DNA from: Thermoanaerobaculia bacterium
GTDB taxonomy: Bacteria > Acidobacteriota > Thermoanaerobaculia > Thermoanaerobaculales > Sulfomarinibacteraceae
Direction of reading: 5' to 3'
Length of the DNA stretch: 61,518 nt
Assembly: GCA_027061805.1 (NCBI GenBank)
Contig: JAMOWA010000011.1
Coordinates: 1 to 61,518 of the forward strand
Notes under the pieces: generated by a model
Told to the model about the DNA's origin: nothing
What the model saw: the letters and a program-made list of their open reading frames with translations, nothing else
The model's database searches: none
Shown here: positions 8,629 to 18,209 of the stretch, in pieces
How the letters are laid out: each line of letters starts with the position of its first letter
Numbering within the stretch: position 1 is the first letter of the stretch
Position numbers and translations under genes: made by a program

Positions 8629-9981
8629 TCACTCTCCCCCGGGCTGGAGATACCGGTCCATGAAGTGGGTGTCGAGGCGCCCATCGACGAAATCCCGATC
8701 CTCCAGGATGCGGAGGTGCAGGCGAATGGAGGTCCGGATCCCCTCCACGCGCAGCATCTCCAGCGCCCTCCGTCCCCGTGCGATGGCCTCGGCGCGGTCC
8801 GCACCGTGCACGATGAGCTTGGCGATCAGACTGTCGTAGTAGGGGGGTATGCGGTAGCCGGTGTAGAGGTGCGTGTCCACCCGGACCCCGGGACCGCCGG
8901 GCAGGACCAGCCGTTCCACCAGGCCCGGAGAGGGCGCGAAGGTGTTGGGGTCCTCGGCGTTGATCCGGAACTCGATGGCGTGACCGTTGATGGGAACGGC
9001 CCGCCGCGGGGGCAGGGACATCCGCTCACCCGCCGCGATCCGGAGCTGCTCCTTCACGAGGTCCACGCCCGTCACCATCTCGGTCACGGGGTGCTCCACC
9101 TGGATCCTGGTGTTCATCTCCATGAAGTGGAAGGACCCGTCCGGTCCCAGCAGGAACTCCACGGTGCCGGCCGACACGTACCGCGCGGCACGGGCGGCAG
9201 CCACCGCCGCCCTGCCCATCTCCGCACGGAGCTCGGGGCTCAGCGCCGCGGACGGGGCCTCCTCCAGGAGCTTCTGGTGGCGGCGCTGGATGGAGCACTC
9301 CCGCTCCCCGAGGTGGATCACCCGCCCGTGGCCGTCCGCGAGGATCTGGAACTCGATGTGGCGGGGCCGCTCCAGGTACTTCTCGAGGTAGACCGAGGGG
9401 TCGCCGAAGGCCTTCTCGGCCTCGTTCCGCGCCGTGTCGAAGGCACCGCGGAGCTCGCGCTCGTCGAAGGCCAGACGCATGCCCCGGCCACCCCCGCCCG
9501 CCGACGCCTTGAGGATCACGGGGTATCCGATCCCCTCGGCCAGCTCCAGGGCCTCCTTGCGGCTCTGGAGCGCCTCCTTCGACCCTGGCAGGACCGGCAC
9601 ACCGGCCGCCGACACCGCGGCACGGGCGGCCGACTTGTTTCCCATGAGCCGGATGGCCTCCGGCGACGGACCGATGAAGGTCATGCCACAGTCCCGGACG
9701 ATCTCGGCGAAGTGTGCACTCTCGGCCAGGAACCCGTACCCGGGGTGGACGGCGTCCGCACCCGTGATCTCCGCCGCGGCGATCACCGAGGAGATGTTCA
9801 GGTAGCTGGCGTTGGAGTAGGGCCCCCCGATGCAGACCGACTCCTCGGCCATCTCCACATGGAGGCAGTCACGGTCCGCATCCGAGTGGACCGCCACGGT
9901 GGAAATCCCCAGCTCGCGGCATGCCTGGATGATCCGGACCGCGATCTCACCACGGTTCGCGATGAGGACCTTGCGCAGCAT
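8629..9981 (-). CDS. accC: Biotin carboxylase subunit of acetyl-CoA carboxylase
   Basis: The 450-residue protein is full length for AccC. The N-terminal fold opens with [20 protein letters not shown]. The ATP-grasp lid loop is [12 protein letters not shown] near residue 160. [11 protein letters not shown] and [16 protein letters not shown] hold the metal ligands and catalytic Arg. It carboxylates the biotin on AccB using ATP and bicarbonate, the first step of fatty acid synthesis. The start lies three bases after the accB stop, giving the usual accB-accC pair. A 90-base gap separates it from aroK. No carboxyltransferase gene (accA/accD) lies in the window. Confidence 0.96.
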   Translation of the reverse strand: MLRKVLIANRGEIAVRIIQACRELGISTVAVHSDADRDCLHVEMAEESVCIGGPYSNASYLNISSVIAAAEITGADAVHPGYGFLAESAHFAEIVRDCGMTFIGPSPEAIRLMGNKSAARAAVSAAGVPVLPGSKEALQSRKEALELAEGIGYPVILKASAGGGGRGMRLAFDERELRGAFDTARNEAEKAFGDPSVYLEKYLERPRHIEFQILADGHGRVIHLGERECSIQRRHQKLLEEAPSAALSPELRAEMGRAAVAAARAARYVSAGTVEFLLGPDGSFHFMEMNTRIQVEHPVTEMVTGVDLVKEQLRIAAGERMSLPPRRAVPINGHAIEFRINAEDPNTFAPSPGLVERLVLPGGPGVRVDTHLYTGYRIPPYYDSLIAKLIVHGADRAEAIARGRRALEMLRVEGIRTSIRLHLRILEDRDFVDGRLDTHFMDRYLQPGGE

Positions 9982-9984
9982 GGA

Positions 9985-10482
<498 letters not shown>

Positions 10483-10506
10483 CTGGCACAGCTCCTCACT
10501 CGGGCT

Positions 10507-10860
10507 CTACACGAATTCCGAGTATAACCGCACCGCCGCCAGACGTGAAAGGAACCGTGCCTTGCCCACGTGGCCTCCGGTCTCCAGGTGGAGGAGCAGG
10601 AAGTAGCCCCCACCGATCAGGGTGAGGACCAGGTCCGCCTCCCTGGCATGGACCGTGAACTGCACGAGCTCACCGTGGTGGAGCTCGCGCTCCGCCTCGG
10701 ACACGTTCCGGAGGATCGTGGAGAACTCCGCTCCCACCTCCTCCAGCGCGCCCCGCTCGGGAACGTTCACCACGGGAATGCCGTCGGGATCCACGATGGC
10801 GCCGGACAGGGCGCCCGGACACTGCTCGATGATCGCGGCCACCGTCGTCTCGAAGTTCAT
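10507..10860 (-). CDS. Roadblock/LC7 domain protein
   Basis: The 117-residue single-domain protein matches the Roadblock/LC7 pattern: an opening helix (TVAAIIEQCPGALSGAIVD), a GIPV strand, a central amphipathic helix and a long C-terminal helix after the strand YFLLLHLET. Bacterial members dimerise and often act with Ras-like GTPases such as MglA in polarity or motility. The ATG overlaps the stop of the TPR gene (ATGA), so the two are likely co-translated. No MglA-type GTPase is seen in the window. Its place between a TPR gene and accB, close to a type IV pilus operon, suggests a scaffold or regulator, which is inference. Confidence 0.75.
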   Translation of the reverse strand: MNFETTVAAIIEQCPGALSGAIVDPDGIPVVNVPERGALEEVGAEFSTILRNVSEAERELHHGELVQFTVHAREADLVLTLIGGGYFLLLHLETGGHVGKARFLSRLAAVRLYSEFV

Positions 10861-11924
10861 GTGGTCCTCTCTGCAGCCTTCCGGATCCCGGCGAGCCAGG
10901 TCTCCAGGCGCCTCACCCTGGCCTCACGGCCGGAGCTGGGCACGGCCGCGCGGGCCGCACGGATCTCCTCCAGGAGCTCGCGCGCCGCCTCCGAATCAGG
11001 ATCCCGATCCAGCACGGCCCGCGTGGTCTCCTCTGCCAGGCCGAGATCGCCCTGTTCCAGGGCCAGCCTGGCCAGCGTCACCGTCGGGAGCGGCAGCTCC
11101 CGCCCGGTACCAGGTTCCACATCCGGTGAGGGTACAGGAATGGGCCGCGTGGGACCGCCTGCCACCGGAACCTCGTCGGGCTCCGGCACGGCTTCCGGGA
11201 CCTCGTCCGTCCCATCGCCGGGCTCCTCCTGGACCTCGCCCGACTCGAAGATCTCCCCACCCACCAGGAAGACTCCGGTGTCTCCCTTGGGACCGACGGC
11301 AAAGGGATCCTCCTCGGACACCATCACCACCTCGCGGGGGCGCCCGGCGGCCGTGGCCTGACCGGCCGGATACGGCTCCTCCCGGGGGCGCCCGGCGGCC
11401 GTGGCCTGACCGGCCGGATACGGCTCCTCCGCCGGCTCGTCGTCCGGTACCGGCTCGGCCCCGGGAACCCCGCCCGGCCCTGCGTCCGGAACCTCCGATT
11501 CCTCCGGGGCGGTCTCCGGCGGGAGATGGGCCCGGGCCGACTCGAGCTCGGCCACCAGCTCCTCGTCACCGGGAATGAGCTCCACGGCCAGGGCGAAGCC
11601 CCGGACGGCCTCTTCCCAGTCCCCACGGCGCACACCGCATCGTCCCAGCATCTGGGCGGCCACGGCGTTCTCGGGATCGAGTTCGAGCGCCCGTGACAGC
11701 GCACGGGCAGACTCGGCGTACCGTCCCACCTCGAAGAGGGCCCGCCCCAGGGAGACCCAGGCCGCCACGTACTCGGGGTGGTGATCCAGTCCGCTCCGGA
11801 GGACGGTGATCGCCTCCTCGTGGGCCCCCGTCCGGCGAAGGAGCTCACCCAGCTGGTAGAAGACCCTGGAGGCCGGGTCCTCCCGGAGCTGGAAGCGGAG
11901 CTGCTCGATACGGTAGTCCATCAT
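10857..11924 (-). CDS. TPR-repeat protein with acidic Pro-rich tail
   Basis: The 355-residue protein has no signal peptide. Residues 10-150 hold about four tetratricopeptide repeats (patterns such as AWVSLGRALFEVGRYAESAR). Next comes a low-complexity Glu/Pro/Gly stretch (150-280) that includes two identical 16-residue units ending AGRPR, and a further TPR-like helical pair at the C-terminus. Two ATG codons open the frame with no clear ribosome site, so initiation may be weak or leaderless. It overlaps the Roadblock gene by ATGA. TPR proteins are scaffolds; the likely partner is the Roadblock protein. No catalytic motif is seen. Confidence 0.75.
   Translation of the reverse strand: MMDYRIEQLRFQLREDPASRVFYQLGELLRRTGAHEEAITVLRSGLDHHPEYVAAWVSLGRALFEVGRYAESARALSRALELDPENAVAAQMLGRCGVRRGDWEEAVRGFALAVELIPGDEELVAELESARAHLPPETAPEESEVPDAGPGGVPGAEPVPDDEPAEEPYPAGQATAAGRPREEPYPAGQATAAGRPREVVMVSEEDPFAVGPKGDTGVFLVGGEIFESGEVQEEPGDGTDEVPEAVPEPDEVPVAGGPTRPIPVPSPDVEPGTGRELPLPTVTLARLALEQGDLGLAEETTRAVLDRDPDSEAARELLEEIRAARAAVPSSGREARVRRLETWLAGIRKAAERTT
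11335..11430. repeat. 48-bp tandem duplication inside the TPR gene
   Basis: Two exact 48-base copies lie head to tail, each containing CGGCGGCCGTGGCCTGACC and GGCCGGATACGGCTCCTCC. They encode a 16-residue unit (EEPYPAGQ then ATAAGRPR) twice. A perfect copy suggests recent slippage or recombination, and the copy number may vary between strains. Confidence 0.85.
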
Positions 11925-11942
11925 GACAAGAATACAACGGCA

Positions 11943-11961
11943 GCCCCGCCCGTGGCGGGGC
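11943..11961 (-). terminator. Possible terminator after the lipoprotein gene
   Basis: GCCCCGCC-CGT-GGCGGGGC is a perfect 8-bp stem with a 3-base loop, 38 bases after the stop of the IPT/TIG lipoprotein gene. On the minus strand it is followed by GTTGTATTCTTGT, which is T-rich but not a clean T-run. This could end the pil operon transcript or attenuate it. Rho-dependent ending is also possible. Confidence 0.45.
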
Positions 11962-11998
11962 CGCCGGTCTCAGGCTCCTCGATGTCCGGGCCAGCCGG

Positions 11999-13987
11999 TC
12001 AGTGGCACGAGTCGTCCCACGGCTGATAGGTGATCCCGGGGTCCAGCGTGTCGCTACAGCCGGACTCGACGTTCGTCACCATCACCGGAACCGACGTGGC
12101 CACATCGCGGTTGCCGCCGTCGCACGGGACCGTGTCGTAAACCAGACCGATACCGTTTGGTGACAGGACCTGCTCCAGTCCGGTACCCGCAAGCGTGATG
12201 GTGTTCGGTGCAGTGACGATCACGTACTGATCAGAAACCGGGACCCCGTTGACCGATACCTGCACCTGGGACGAGAACTCCTGCCCCGAGATCACGAACT
12301 GGGTTCCGGTGGGGAGATTGTCGGCGTCGATCGGTGTCACGGAGGCCGGCGACACCGAGAGGATCATGGGCGTGTTGCCGATGTAGGCGAACTGCCCGCC
12401 CTCCTTGGTGAGCCCGCTGTCCACCAGCGTGACCTTGTACGACGCCACGATGTTGCTGCAGGAGGGAGGCTGCGGGGGCATCCGGACCACGATCTCGGAG
12501 CCACCCACGGACACCACGTCCAGGCGCATGGGCGGGCTTCCGAAGAGGTAGTCCACCCACAACGGCGACCGGAACCCCGAGCCGTAGATGGTCACCAGGG
12601 TCTCCTCGGTCATGGGCCCCTCCACGGGGGAGTTCCCCGTGATGGCGAGCCCCTCACCGTAGATGAAGGCCCCGTTGGCCGTGTCGGACTTGCCCGATTC
12701 CACGTTGGTCACCGTCACATCCACCGTGATCGGCGGGTTCAGGCCACCCGACGCGATGTCCTGGGTGATGTCCGGCGTGATGGCGATGATCTGGTACTGG
12801 CTCACGGAGACCACCTGGGCCTCGTGGGGAGTGATGTTTCCACCGCTGAAGATCACCTGGACCGGGGACTGGAACCCGGCATTGGCCGTGTGCTCCCCGA
12901 AGATGGTGACCTGGGTCCCGCCCTCGATGGGACCGAAGTTCGGGGAGAGTACCGTGATCTTCGGTGTGAGCATGTCGGCGGTAAAGATGAAGGCGCTGAC
13001 CTTTTCCGTGCTGGTTCCGTTGGAATAGACCTTCACGTTGGCCACCACGTCCTCCTCGATGGGCGTGGCGGAGATCTGGGGAGTGATGACCATGATCTGA
13101 CGGCCGTCGGCGGACACCGAGACCACCTCGGCCTGGAGCGCCCCGAACGAACCTCCACTGAACTCCACGGTCACGGGCTCCACGAAGTTCTGACCAAAGA
13201 TCGTCACCTGTTCCCCTCCGCGGGCCGACCCACGCTCGGGATAGACCTGGAAGATCACGGGGACGGTGGTGGACGGGAGGAAATCGAAGCCCTTCACGAA
13301 GGTCACGGCCTCCTCGGACCCGGTTCCGACACCGGACACCACCTTCACGTCTGCGGCATAGGTCTTGCTCGTATCACCAACTCCGGTGATGGCCGGAGTC
13401 ACGACCGTCACCGAGGTCCCGTCTGGGGCCACGGATACGAACCGACCCTCGTAGGGAACACCTTCCACGATGAAGTAGACCTCCACCGGGGTCCTGATGC
13501 CCTTGCCGTTGACGGTCACCTCGTCACCGCCCTCGAGCGTGCCCTGCCTGGGCACGACGCTGTAGATCTCCAGATCACCCGGGGTGTCCGGGTACTTGAC
13601 CTTGACGGAGACCGAGGCCACGATCGAGTTCAACCTCGCGGAGATCGCATACGTTCCCGCCTTGGTGGCGGAGAAGTAGGCGGTTGCCTTGCCGCCGGTG
13701 GTGGCCACCACGGCCTCGTTGGTTCCGCTCCCGGCAAAGGATCCGCCGGAGGATGTGTGGAACGTGACCGTGGTCCCGTCCGGAGCCGCATCTCCGTTCT
13801 TCGTGACCGTGGCCACAATGACCGCCGCCTGGCCGGTGTAGATCTCGGCCGGGGTGGTGGTGACCGTCATGGCCCACGTGTCACTGGGTGGGGTCGGCAC
13901 CGGTGGCGGCGAGGAGCTGCTGCCGGAGCATCCGGCCAGCACCGCCAAACCAAGGATGACTGCACATGCGCTGAGCTTCTTGATCAC
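11999..13987 (-). CDS. Lipoprotein with Big_1-like and five IPT/TIG domains
   Basis: The GTG at 13987 is preferred to the TTG five codons upstream because AGGAGG lies 6 bases before it and the product then has a short lipoprotein signal with lipobox LAGC (Cys20). About 662 residues. After a Ser/Pro linker comes a Big_1/invasin-like domain (40-135), then five IPT/TIG Ig-like domains. These are marked by repeated openings: VVPRQGTLEGG, VYPERGSARGG, LSPNFGPIEGG, NSPVEGPMTEE and VSPASVTPIDA. Such domains bind partners at the cell surface. It overlaps the region of the preceding lipoprotein gene and closes the pilMNOPQ run, so a pilus- or secretin-associated role is plausible but unproven. Confidence 0.75.
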   Translation of the reverse strand: MIKKLSACAVILGLAVLAGCSGSSSSPPPVPTPPSDTWAMTVTTTPAEIYTGQAAVIVATVTKNGDAAPDGTTVTFHTSSGGSFAGSGTNEAVVATTGGKATAYFSATKAGTYAISARLNSIVASVSVKVKYPDTPGDLEIYSVVPRQGTLEGGDEVTVNGKGIRTPVEVYFIVEGVPYEGRFVSVAPDGTSVTVVTPAITGVGDTSKTYAADVKVVSGVGTGSEEAVTFVKGFDFLPSTTVPVIFQVYPERGSARGGEQVTIFGQNFVEPVTVEFSGGSFGALQAEVVSVSADGRQIMVITPQISATPIEEDVVANVKVYSNGTSTEKVSAFIFTADMLTPKITVLSPNFGPIEGGTQVTIFGEHTANAGFQSPVQVIFSGGNITPHEAQVVSVSQYQIIAITPDITQDIASGGLNPPITVDVTVTNVESGKSDTANGAFIYGEGLAITGNSPVEGPMTEETLVTIYGSGFRSPLWVDYLFGSPPMRLDVVSVGGSEIVVRMPPQPPSCSNIVASYKVTLVDSGLTKEGGQFAYIGNTPMILSVSPASVTPIDADNLPTGTQFVISGQEFSSQVQVSVNGVPVSDQYVIVTAPNTITLAGTGLEQVLSPNGIGLVYDTVPCDGGNRDVATSVPVMVTNVESGCSDTLDPGITYQPWDDSCH

Positions 13988-13998
13988 GGCCGACCTCC

Positions 13999-14544
13999 TC
14001 AATAGAAGAAGTTGAAGGCCACTCTGGTGACCACGGAAATGGACTTGCCGCCCATCGTCGTCCCGAAGATCTCGATCTTCAGGGTCTGGCGGATGTTGGT
14101 CTGCCCCGTCTCGGGGTCAACACCACCGTTCTCGGGGAACAGGTACACCAGGGGAGCATGACGGAAGTACTCGGCCGGGTACACCCGGTAGTTCTCCAGC
14201 GACGCCTCCCCGCCCGCCGCCACGTAGACATCGATGTCGTGAACCCAGCGCGGTGACGCGACGGTGCCGCCATCGGTGCGGTAGGGATCCACGACCCACC
14301 GGGTGAGACGGACGTCCTGCGCGTTGGAGGGTCCCCCGGCGGGGTTCTTGAGGAAGGACTTGATGCTCATGTTTGTGATGGTCACATCAGCGGACTGGCT
14401 GATGCTGATGTCCGGATTGTACTCCGTGATCTCCACGGCGAGGTAGACGGTGGGCTTGTCCTCGTTGAGCGTGCTGTTCCCACCGCACCCGAGCGCCACC
14501 GCTGCGAGCACCACCAGTGCACCGAACTGCCAGAGGCGTTTCAT
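13999..14544 (-). CDS. Small lipoprotein downstream of pilQ
   Basis: The 181-residue protein starts with a lipoprotein signal peptide ending in the lipobox ALGC (Cys20). The mature part looks like a single beta-rich domain (VYLAVEITEYNPD near residue 33, LKIEIFGTTMGGKS near 155) with no family I recognise. It begins 17 bases after the pilQ stop and ends just before the IPT/TIG lipoprotein, so it is probably the sixth gene of the pil operon. A secretin pilotin is one option, but its size and strands do not match the usual TPR-type PilF, so I leave the function open. Confidence 0.65.
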   Translation of the reverse strand: MKRLWQFGALVVLAAVALGCGGNSTLNEDKPTVYLAVEITEYNPDISISQSADVTITNMSIKSFLKNPAGGPSNAQDVRLTRWVVDPYRTDGGTVASPRWVHDIDVYVAAGGEASLENYRVYPAEYFRHAPLVYLFPENGGVDPETGQTNIRQTLKIEIFGTTMGGKSISVVTRVAFNFFY

Positions 14545-14561
14545 AGTCTCCCTCCCCTAAC

Positions 14562-17030
14562 CTAATACTTGATGATCCGCGGTGTGATGAAGATCAGGAG
14601 CTCGTCATGCCGGTTGAAGGTCTTCTCGTTCTTGAAGAGCCACCCCAGGATCGGGATCTTGTGCAGACCGGGGACGCGGTCCTGACTGTTGTCGTCCTTG
14701 AGCTGGTAGATCCCCGCAATCACGGTGGTCCCGCCATCTCTCACGAGCAGGTGGGTCTGGGCATCCCGGGTGAAGATGGGGGCGTTCTGTCCGCCCAGCT
14801 CCGAGGCCGCCAGCACCGGCTCCTGTTTCTTGATGTTCACGTCCAGGATCACGGTGCCCTCCGCCGTGATCTGGGGGGTCACGTCCAGGCGGAGCGTGGC
14901 GTCCACGTACTGCACGGTCACCGTGTTGTTGGCCACGGTCTGGACCGGAATCTGGAGGCCTGACCGGATGGTGGCCCGCTCCATGTTCTGCGTGGTCACC
15001 CTCGGCGAGGAGACGATCCTCACGACGCCGTCCTTCTCGGCCGCCGTGAGCGTGAAGTCGAGGTTGAAGGTGTTGAGGATGTCGCCGAAGGTCATCGAGA
15101 TCAACCCGTTCCGGCCGGCTTCGAGTGCCACCCGGCCCTCGGTGTTGATGTTGTTGGGGAACTTGAGGCCCGTGTCGTTGCCGTGCTCGGCATCCATCAC
15201 GCCGGTGAATCCCCAGTTGATGCCCAGCTGCCGGGAAAAGTCCCGCGTGGTCTCCACGATCCTGCCCTCGATCACCACCTGGGGCGTGGGCTTGTCGAGG
15301 CTGTCGATGAGCCGGAGGATGCCGTCCACCCGGTCGATCACGTCACGGATGATCAGCGTGTTGGTCCGCTCGTCCACCTGGATGGTGCCCCGCTCCGAGA
15401 GGAGCTGCGAGTCACCCTTGAGCAGCGACATGATCTCGCTGGCCTGGGCGTACGAGATGGGCTTGAGCACCACCTTCAGCGGCTTGGCCGCCTCCTGCTC
15501 CTTGGCGTAGGCGGCTGCGGCCCTCTTCTCCGAGGCCAGCTTCGAGATGGGCGCCACCCGGAGGACATTGTTCTCCAGGACGTAGTCCAGACCGTTGATC
15601 CGGAGGATCAGGTCCAGCGCCTGGTCCCACGGCACGTCGTGCAGCTCCACGGTCACCGAGCCGCTGACTCCCGGATCCACCACGATGTTCAGGTTGGTGA
15701 GGCCGGCGAAGGTCCGGAGCACATCCTTGATGTCCGCGTCCTTCAGCGTCATGGTGATGGGCTCGCCCGTGAACTGGCGCTCCTGCGTGGCCAGCTCCTT
15801 GGCCGCGAAGGTGGCCGTGCCGGGCTCCTGCGCGAGGACCTGGGCGGCCGCGGCCTGCTCCACGAGCTGGCTGGGGTCCGCCGTCCAGGGATCCTGCGCG
15901 GGAGGAACCGGAGCCGTCTCGGCCGGCGCCGCCACCGGTGCAGCCGGTGTCTGCCACGAGACCGCCGGGGCCGGCGCCTCCTGCTCGGCCTGCGTCACCG
16001 CGGTGGGTGACCCGATCTCGATGGACTCCCCGACCGGCTCCTCGCCGCTGTTTGCCGTGGACGCCTCGACAGGCGCCGGCTCGGAACGGTGCATCTCGAT
16101 GATCCCGGGGGCCGGGGAGACCGCGGTCACGGGACCGGCGTTCCCCACCACCAGCTCGCCGCCGCTGGAGGTCGCCGCAAAGCGGAACTCCCGCGCCACG
16201 TCCATGTCCACCACGATCCGGGTCACGGGCTCGGGATCGACGGTGTGCTGCGCCACGCGGACCCGCGCGGCACCCTCCGCGTGCAGGGGATAGACGTGCC
16301 TCCGGACGTGGTTCACCACGCCCTTGAGATCCAGGACAACACGGTCCGGGTTGGCCAGCGTGAAGGTCCGGGCATCGAACGGGCCATCTCCGCGAAGCCG
16401 GATCACCACGCCACCACCCGTCACCACGGGCTCCACCTCGAGGAGCGAGGTGGCGGACGCCCCGGCCGGGCTCGTGTCATCGGAATGGTTGTCCACCCCG
16501 GGCACCGGAGAGGCCTCCACGGGCAGCGGTTCCTCGGTCACCACGGGGATCTCGGGAACGGTCTCGGACGTCACACCGGGTGCGGGTGAGGCAACGGAAC
16601 CGGTGGCATCGAGTGTCGCGAAACGCAGCTCGTAGCCCCCATCCACCCGGACCAGGTCCGCCTGGGCGGGCTTGTCCAGCCACACGGTGAGGCGGGTCAC
16701 CCGCCGGCCGAACTCGTCCAGGGCGGTGAGCTCGACCCTGTCCACACCGAGCTCCGGCGCGCTGATCCTGGCGACCCCGGGATCCCACTTCGCATCGGGC
16801 ATCTCCACGACCCAGACACCGGGCTGCGGGCTGTAATGGACCGTCTCGAGGACCCCGTCCACCGAGACCCGGATCGCCGGGCCCTGCGGGCCGGCAACCG
16901 CCTCCACCCCCGCGATGTGCGGCACGGCTCCGGCACTGGCGGCACCGGGGAGGAGTCCGGCCGCGACGACGACCGCCGTGGCCACGACCAAGAGGATGCG
17001 GGCGTTCTTGACCATCATGTCATCCCCCAT
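14562..17030 (-). CDS. pilQ: Type IV pilus secretin
   Basis: About 822 residues from the chosen ATG; ATGs at 17036 and 17018 are also possible, and AAGGA lies about 6 bases before 17030. A Sec signal peptide ends near GAASAG. Two AMIN domains follow (about 40-130 and 190-290, for example RVVLDLKGVVNHVRRHVYPL), then an Ala/Pro-rich linker. The STN-like N-domain is around 430-500 (IKDVLRTFAGLTNLNIVVDP), and the secretin core ends with NEKTFNRHDELLIFITPRII. It forms the outer-membrane ring through which the pilus passes. It is the last pil gene of pilMNOPQ and starts 17 bases after pilP. Confidence 0.93.
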   Translation of the reverse strand: MGDDMMVKNARILLVVATAVVVAAGLLPGAASAGAVPHIAGVEAVAGPQGPAIRVSVDGVLETVHYSPQPGVWVVEMPDAKWDPGVARISAPELGVDRVELTALDEFGRRVTRLTVWLDKPAQADLVRVDGGYELRFATLDATGSVASPAPGVTSETVPEIPVVTEEPLPVEASPVPGVDNHSDDTSPAGASATSLLEVEPVVTGGGVVIRLRGDGPFDARTFTLANPDRVVLDLKGVVNHVRRHVYPLHAEGAARVRVAQHTVDPEPVTRIVVDMDVAREFRFAATSSGGELVVGNAGPVTAVSPAPGIIEMHRSEPAPVEASTANSGEEPVGESIEIGSPTAVTQAEQEAPAPAVSWQTPAAPVAAPAETAPVPPAQDPWTADPSQLVEQAAAAQVLAQEPGTATFAAKELATQERQFTGEPITMTLKDADIKDVLRTFAGLTNLNIVVDPGVSGSVTVELHDVPWDQALDLILRINGLDYVLENNVLRVAPISKLASEKRAAAAYAKEQEAAKPLKVVLKPISYAQASEIMSLLKGDSQLLSERGTIQVDERTNTLIIRDVIDRVDGILRLIDSLDKPTPQVVIEGRIVETTRDFSRQLGINWGFTGVMDAEHGNDTGLKFPNNINTEGRVALEAGRNGLISMTFGDILNTFNLDFTLTAAEKDGVVRIVSSPRVTTQNMERATIRSGLQIPVQTVANNTVTVQYVDATLRLDVTPQITAEGTVILDVNIKKQEPVLAASELGGQNAPIFTRDAQTHLLVRDGGTTVIAGIYQLKDDNSQDRVPGLHKIPILGWLFKNEKTFNRHDELLIFITPRIIKY

Positions 17031-17046
17031 TTTCATCCTTCTTCCT

Positions 17047-17595
17047 TCACTTTTCTGCGATCTCGCGCACAACTTCCCGGAAGGGCTTCAGCGCCTTGGG
17101 ATCGTTGACCTGTTGTTTGAAGACCACCTTGTGGGGCTCGATGGACGCCACCTCGCCGTTGTACAGCTTCGTCCCCGGACGCAGGATGTAGCTGAGCTTG
17201 TCGCGACCCTGGACGATGGCGATGATGCCCGAGGAGGTCTGGATGATGCCCTCGAGCCTCAGCTCCTCGATCAGCATTCCCGGAAGCCCATCGGGCCGCT
17301 CCTCGGCCCGCTCCTCCTCCTGGATGCCCTCCGCCAGCGAGACAAAGGGGTCTCGCCGCCCGGCCGGATCGTAGGTGAACTTCTCACCCTCGAAGACCCT
17401 CTCCTCCCCCCGGAGGATCTGGTCGATCCGGCTGACGTCAAGATCCTCCTCCCCCGAGAACGGTGTCTTCCCCGCCGCCTCCGGCGCGGCCCCCGTCTCC
17501 GGTGCCGGCGCCTTCTCCTGGGCCCCCGCAACCACTCCAAGCGACACGACCAGCAGGAGTGATCCGACGACGCTCGACAGACCCCTGGCGCTCAT
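17047..17595 (-). CDS. pilP: Type IV pilus assembly protein PilP (lipoprotein-like)
   Basis: The ATG at 17595 overlaps the pilO stop (ATGA), which decides the start; a longer frame upstream is only an overprint of pilO. The product is about 182 residues: an N-terminal hydrophobic signal (SSVVGSLLLVVSLGVVAGA), a disordered acidic linker, then the PilP beta-sandwich with YDPAGRRDPFVSL and LEGIIQTSSGIIAIVQG. The signal lacks an obvious lipobox Cys, unlike many PilP proteins, so it may be secreted or stay anchored by the uncleaved helix. PilP links PilN/PilO in the inner membrane to PilQ. Confidence 0.88.
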   Translation of the reverse strand: MSARGLSSVVGSLLLVVSLGVVAGAQEKAPAPETGAAPEAAGKTPFSGEEDLDVSRIDQILRGEERVFEGEKFTYDPAGRRDPFVSLAEGIQEEERAEERPDGLPGMLIEELRLEGIIQTSSGIIAIVQGRDKLSYILRPGTKLYNGEVASIEPHKVVFKQQVNDPKALKPFREVVREIAEK

Positions 17596-18188
17596 GGCTG
17601 CCCTCCCTGGCCCTGCGTGTTCTGGTCCTCCTTGTAGATGAAGGTCTGCTGAGTGAAGCTCGCACTGATCGTGTAGCTCCCCCTCTTCTTCCCTCCCCTG
17701 ATGGCCCTCACGTGGAGATCGCTGACGTTGATGATCCGGGAGAACCGGCTCAACCGGTCGAAGAACATCCCCAGCTCGTGATAGGTCCCCCGGAGCTGGA
17801 CCTTGATGGGCCACTCCAGGAAGAAGTCGCGATCGATGAATCCCTGCGGCGTGAACCGTACGAGCTCGAAATGGCCGATCTCCGTGAGCTGCTTGAGCTT
17901 CTTCAGGAGCGTGTCGGTCTCCCTCCGCGTGGGGAGGATCCTGCGAAGGCGGTCGAGCTCGAGCTCAAGGTTCCGGATCTCCTCCTCGAGCTTCGGCAGG
18001 TCCCTCTTGGCCGCACGTCCCTTCTCGATCTCGCGTTCCAGCTTGGAGATGTTCTCCTCGAGACTCGCGATCTCCTCGCGGATCGGCTTGAACACGTACG
18101 AGTTCATCACCCAGAAGAGAATGATGCCCAGGACGACGCCAACGATCAAGGCCACGTACCAGGGCTTTTCGTTGAGATCAATCGCCAT
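17592..18188 (-). CDS. pilO: Type IV pilus inner-membrane protein PilO
   Basis: The 198-residue bitopic protein has one N-terminal membrane helix (WYVALIVGVVLGIILFWVMN). A coiled coil spans about residues 35-95 (EEIASLEENISKLEREIEKG), and a ferredoxin-like domain covers 110-190. The motif YHELGMFFDRLSRFSRIINV is typical of PilO. It pairs with PilN to form the alignment subcomplex of the pilus machine. It overlaps pilP by 4 bases, and pilN ends 21 bases upstream. Confidence 0.92.
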   Translation of the reverse strand: MAIDLNEKPWYVALIVGVVLGIILFWVMNSYVFKPIREEIASLEENISKLEREIEKGRAAKRDLPKLEEEIRNLELELDRLRRILPTRRETDTLLKKLKQLTEIGHFELVRFTPQGFIDRDFFLEWPIKVQLRGTYHELGMFFDRLSRFSRIINVSDLHVRAIRGGKKRGSYTISASFTQQTFIYKEDQNTQGQGGQP

Positions 18189-18209
18189 GACTGGCCTCCT
18201 CCCGCCCCG

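Noticed and set aside
13988-14002. TTG at 14002 as the start of the IPT/TIG lipoprotein
   Set aside because: The GTG at 13987 has AGGAGG at proper distance and gives a more typical short lipoprotein signal.
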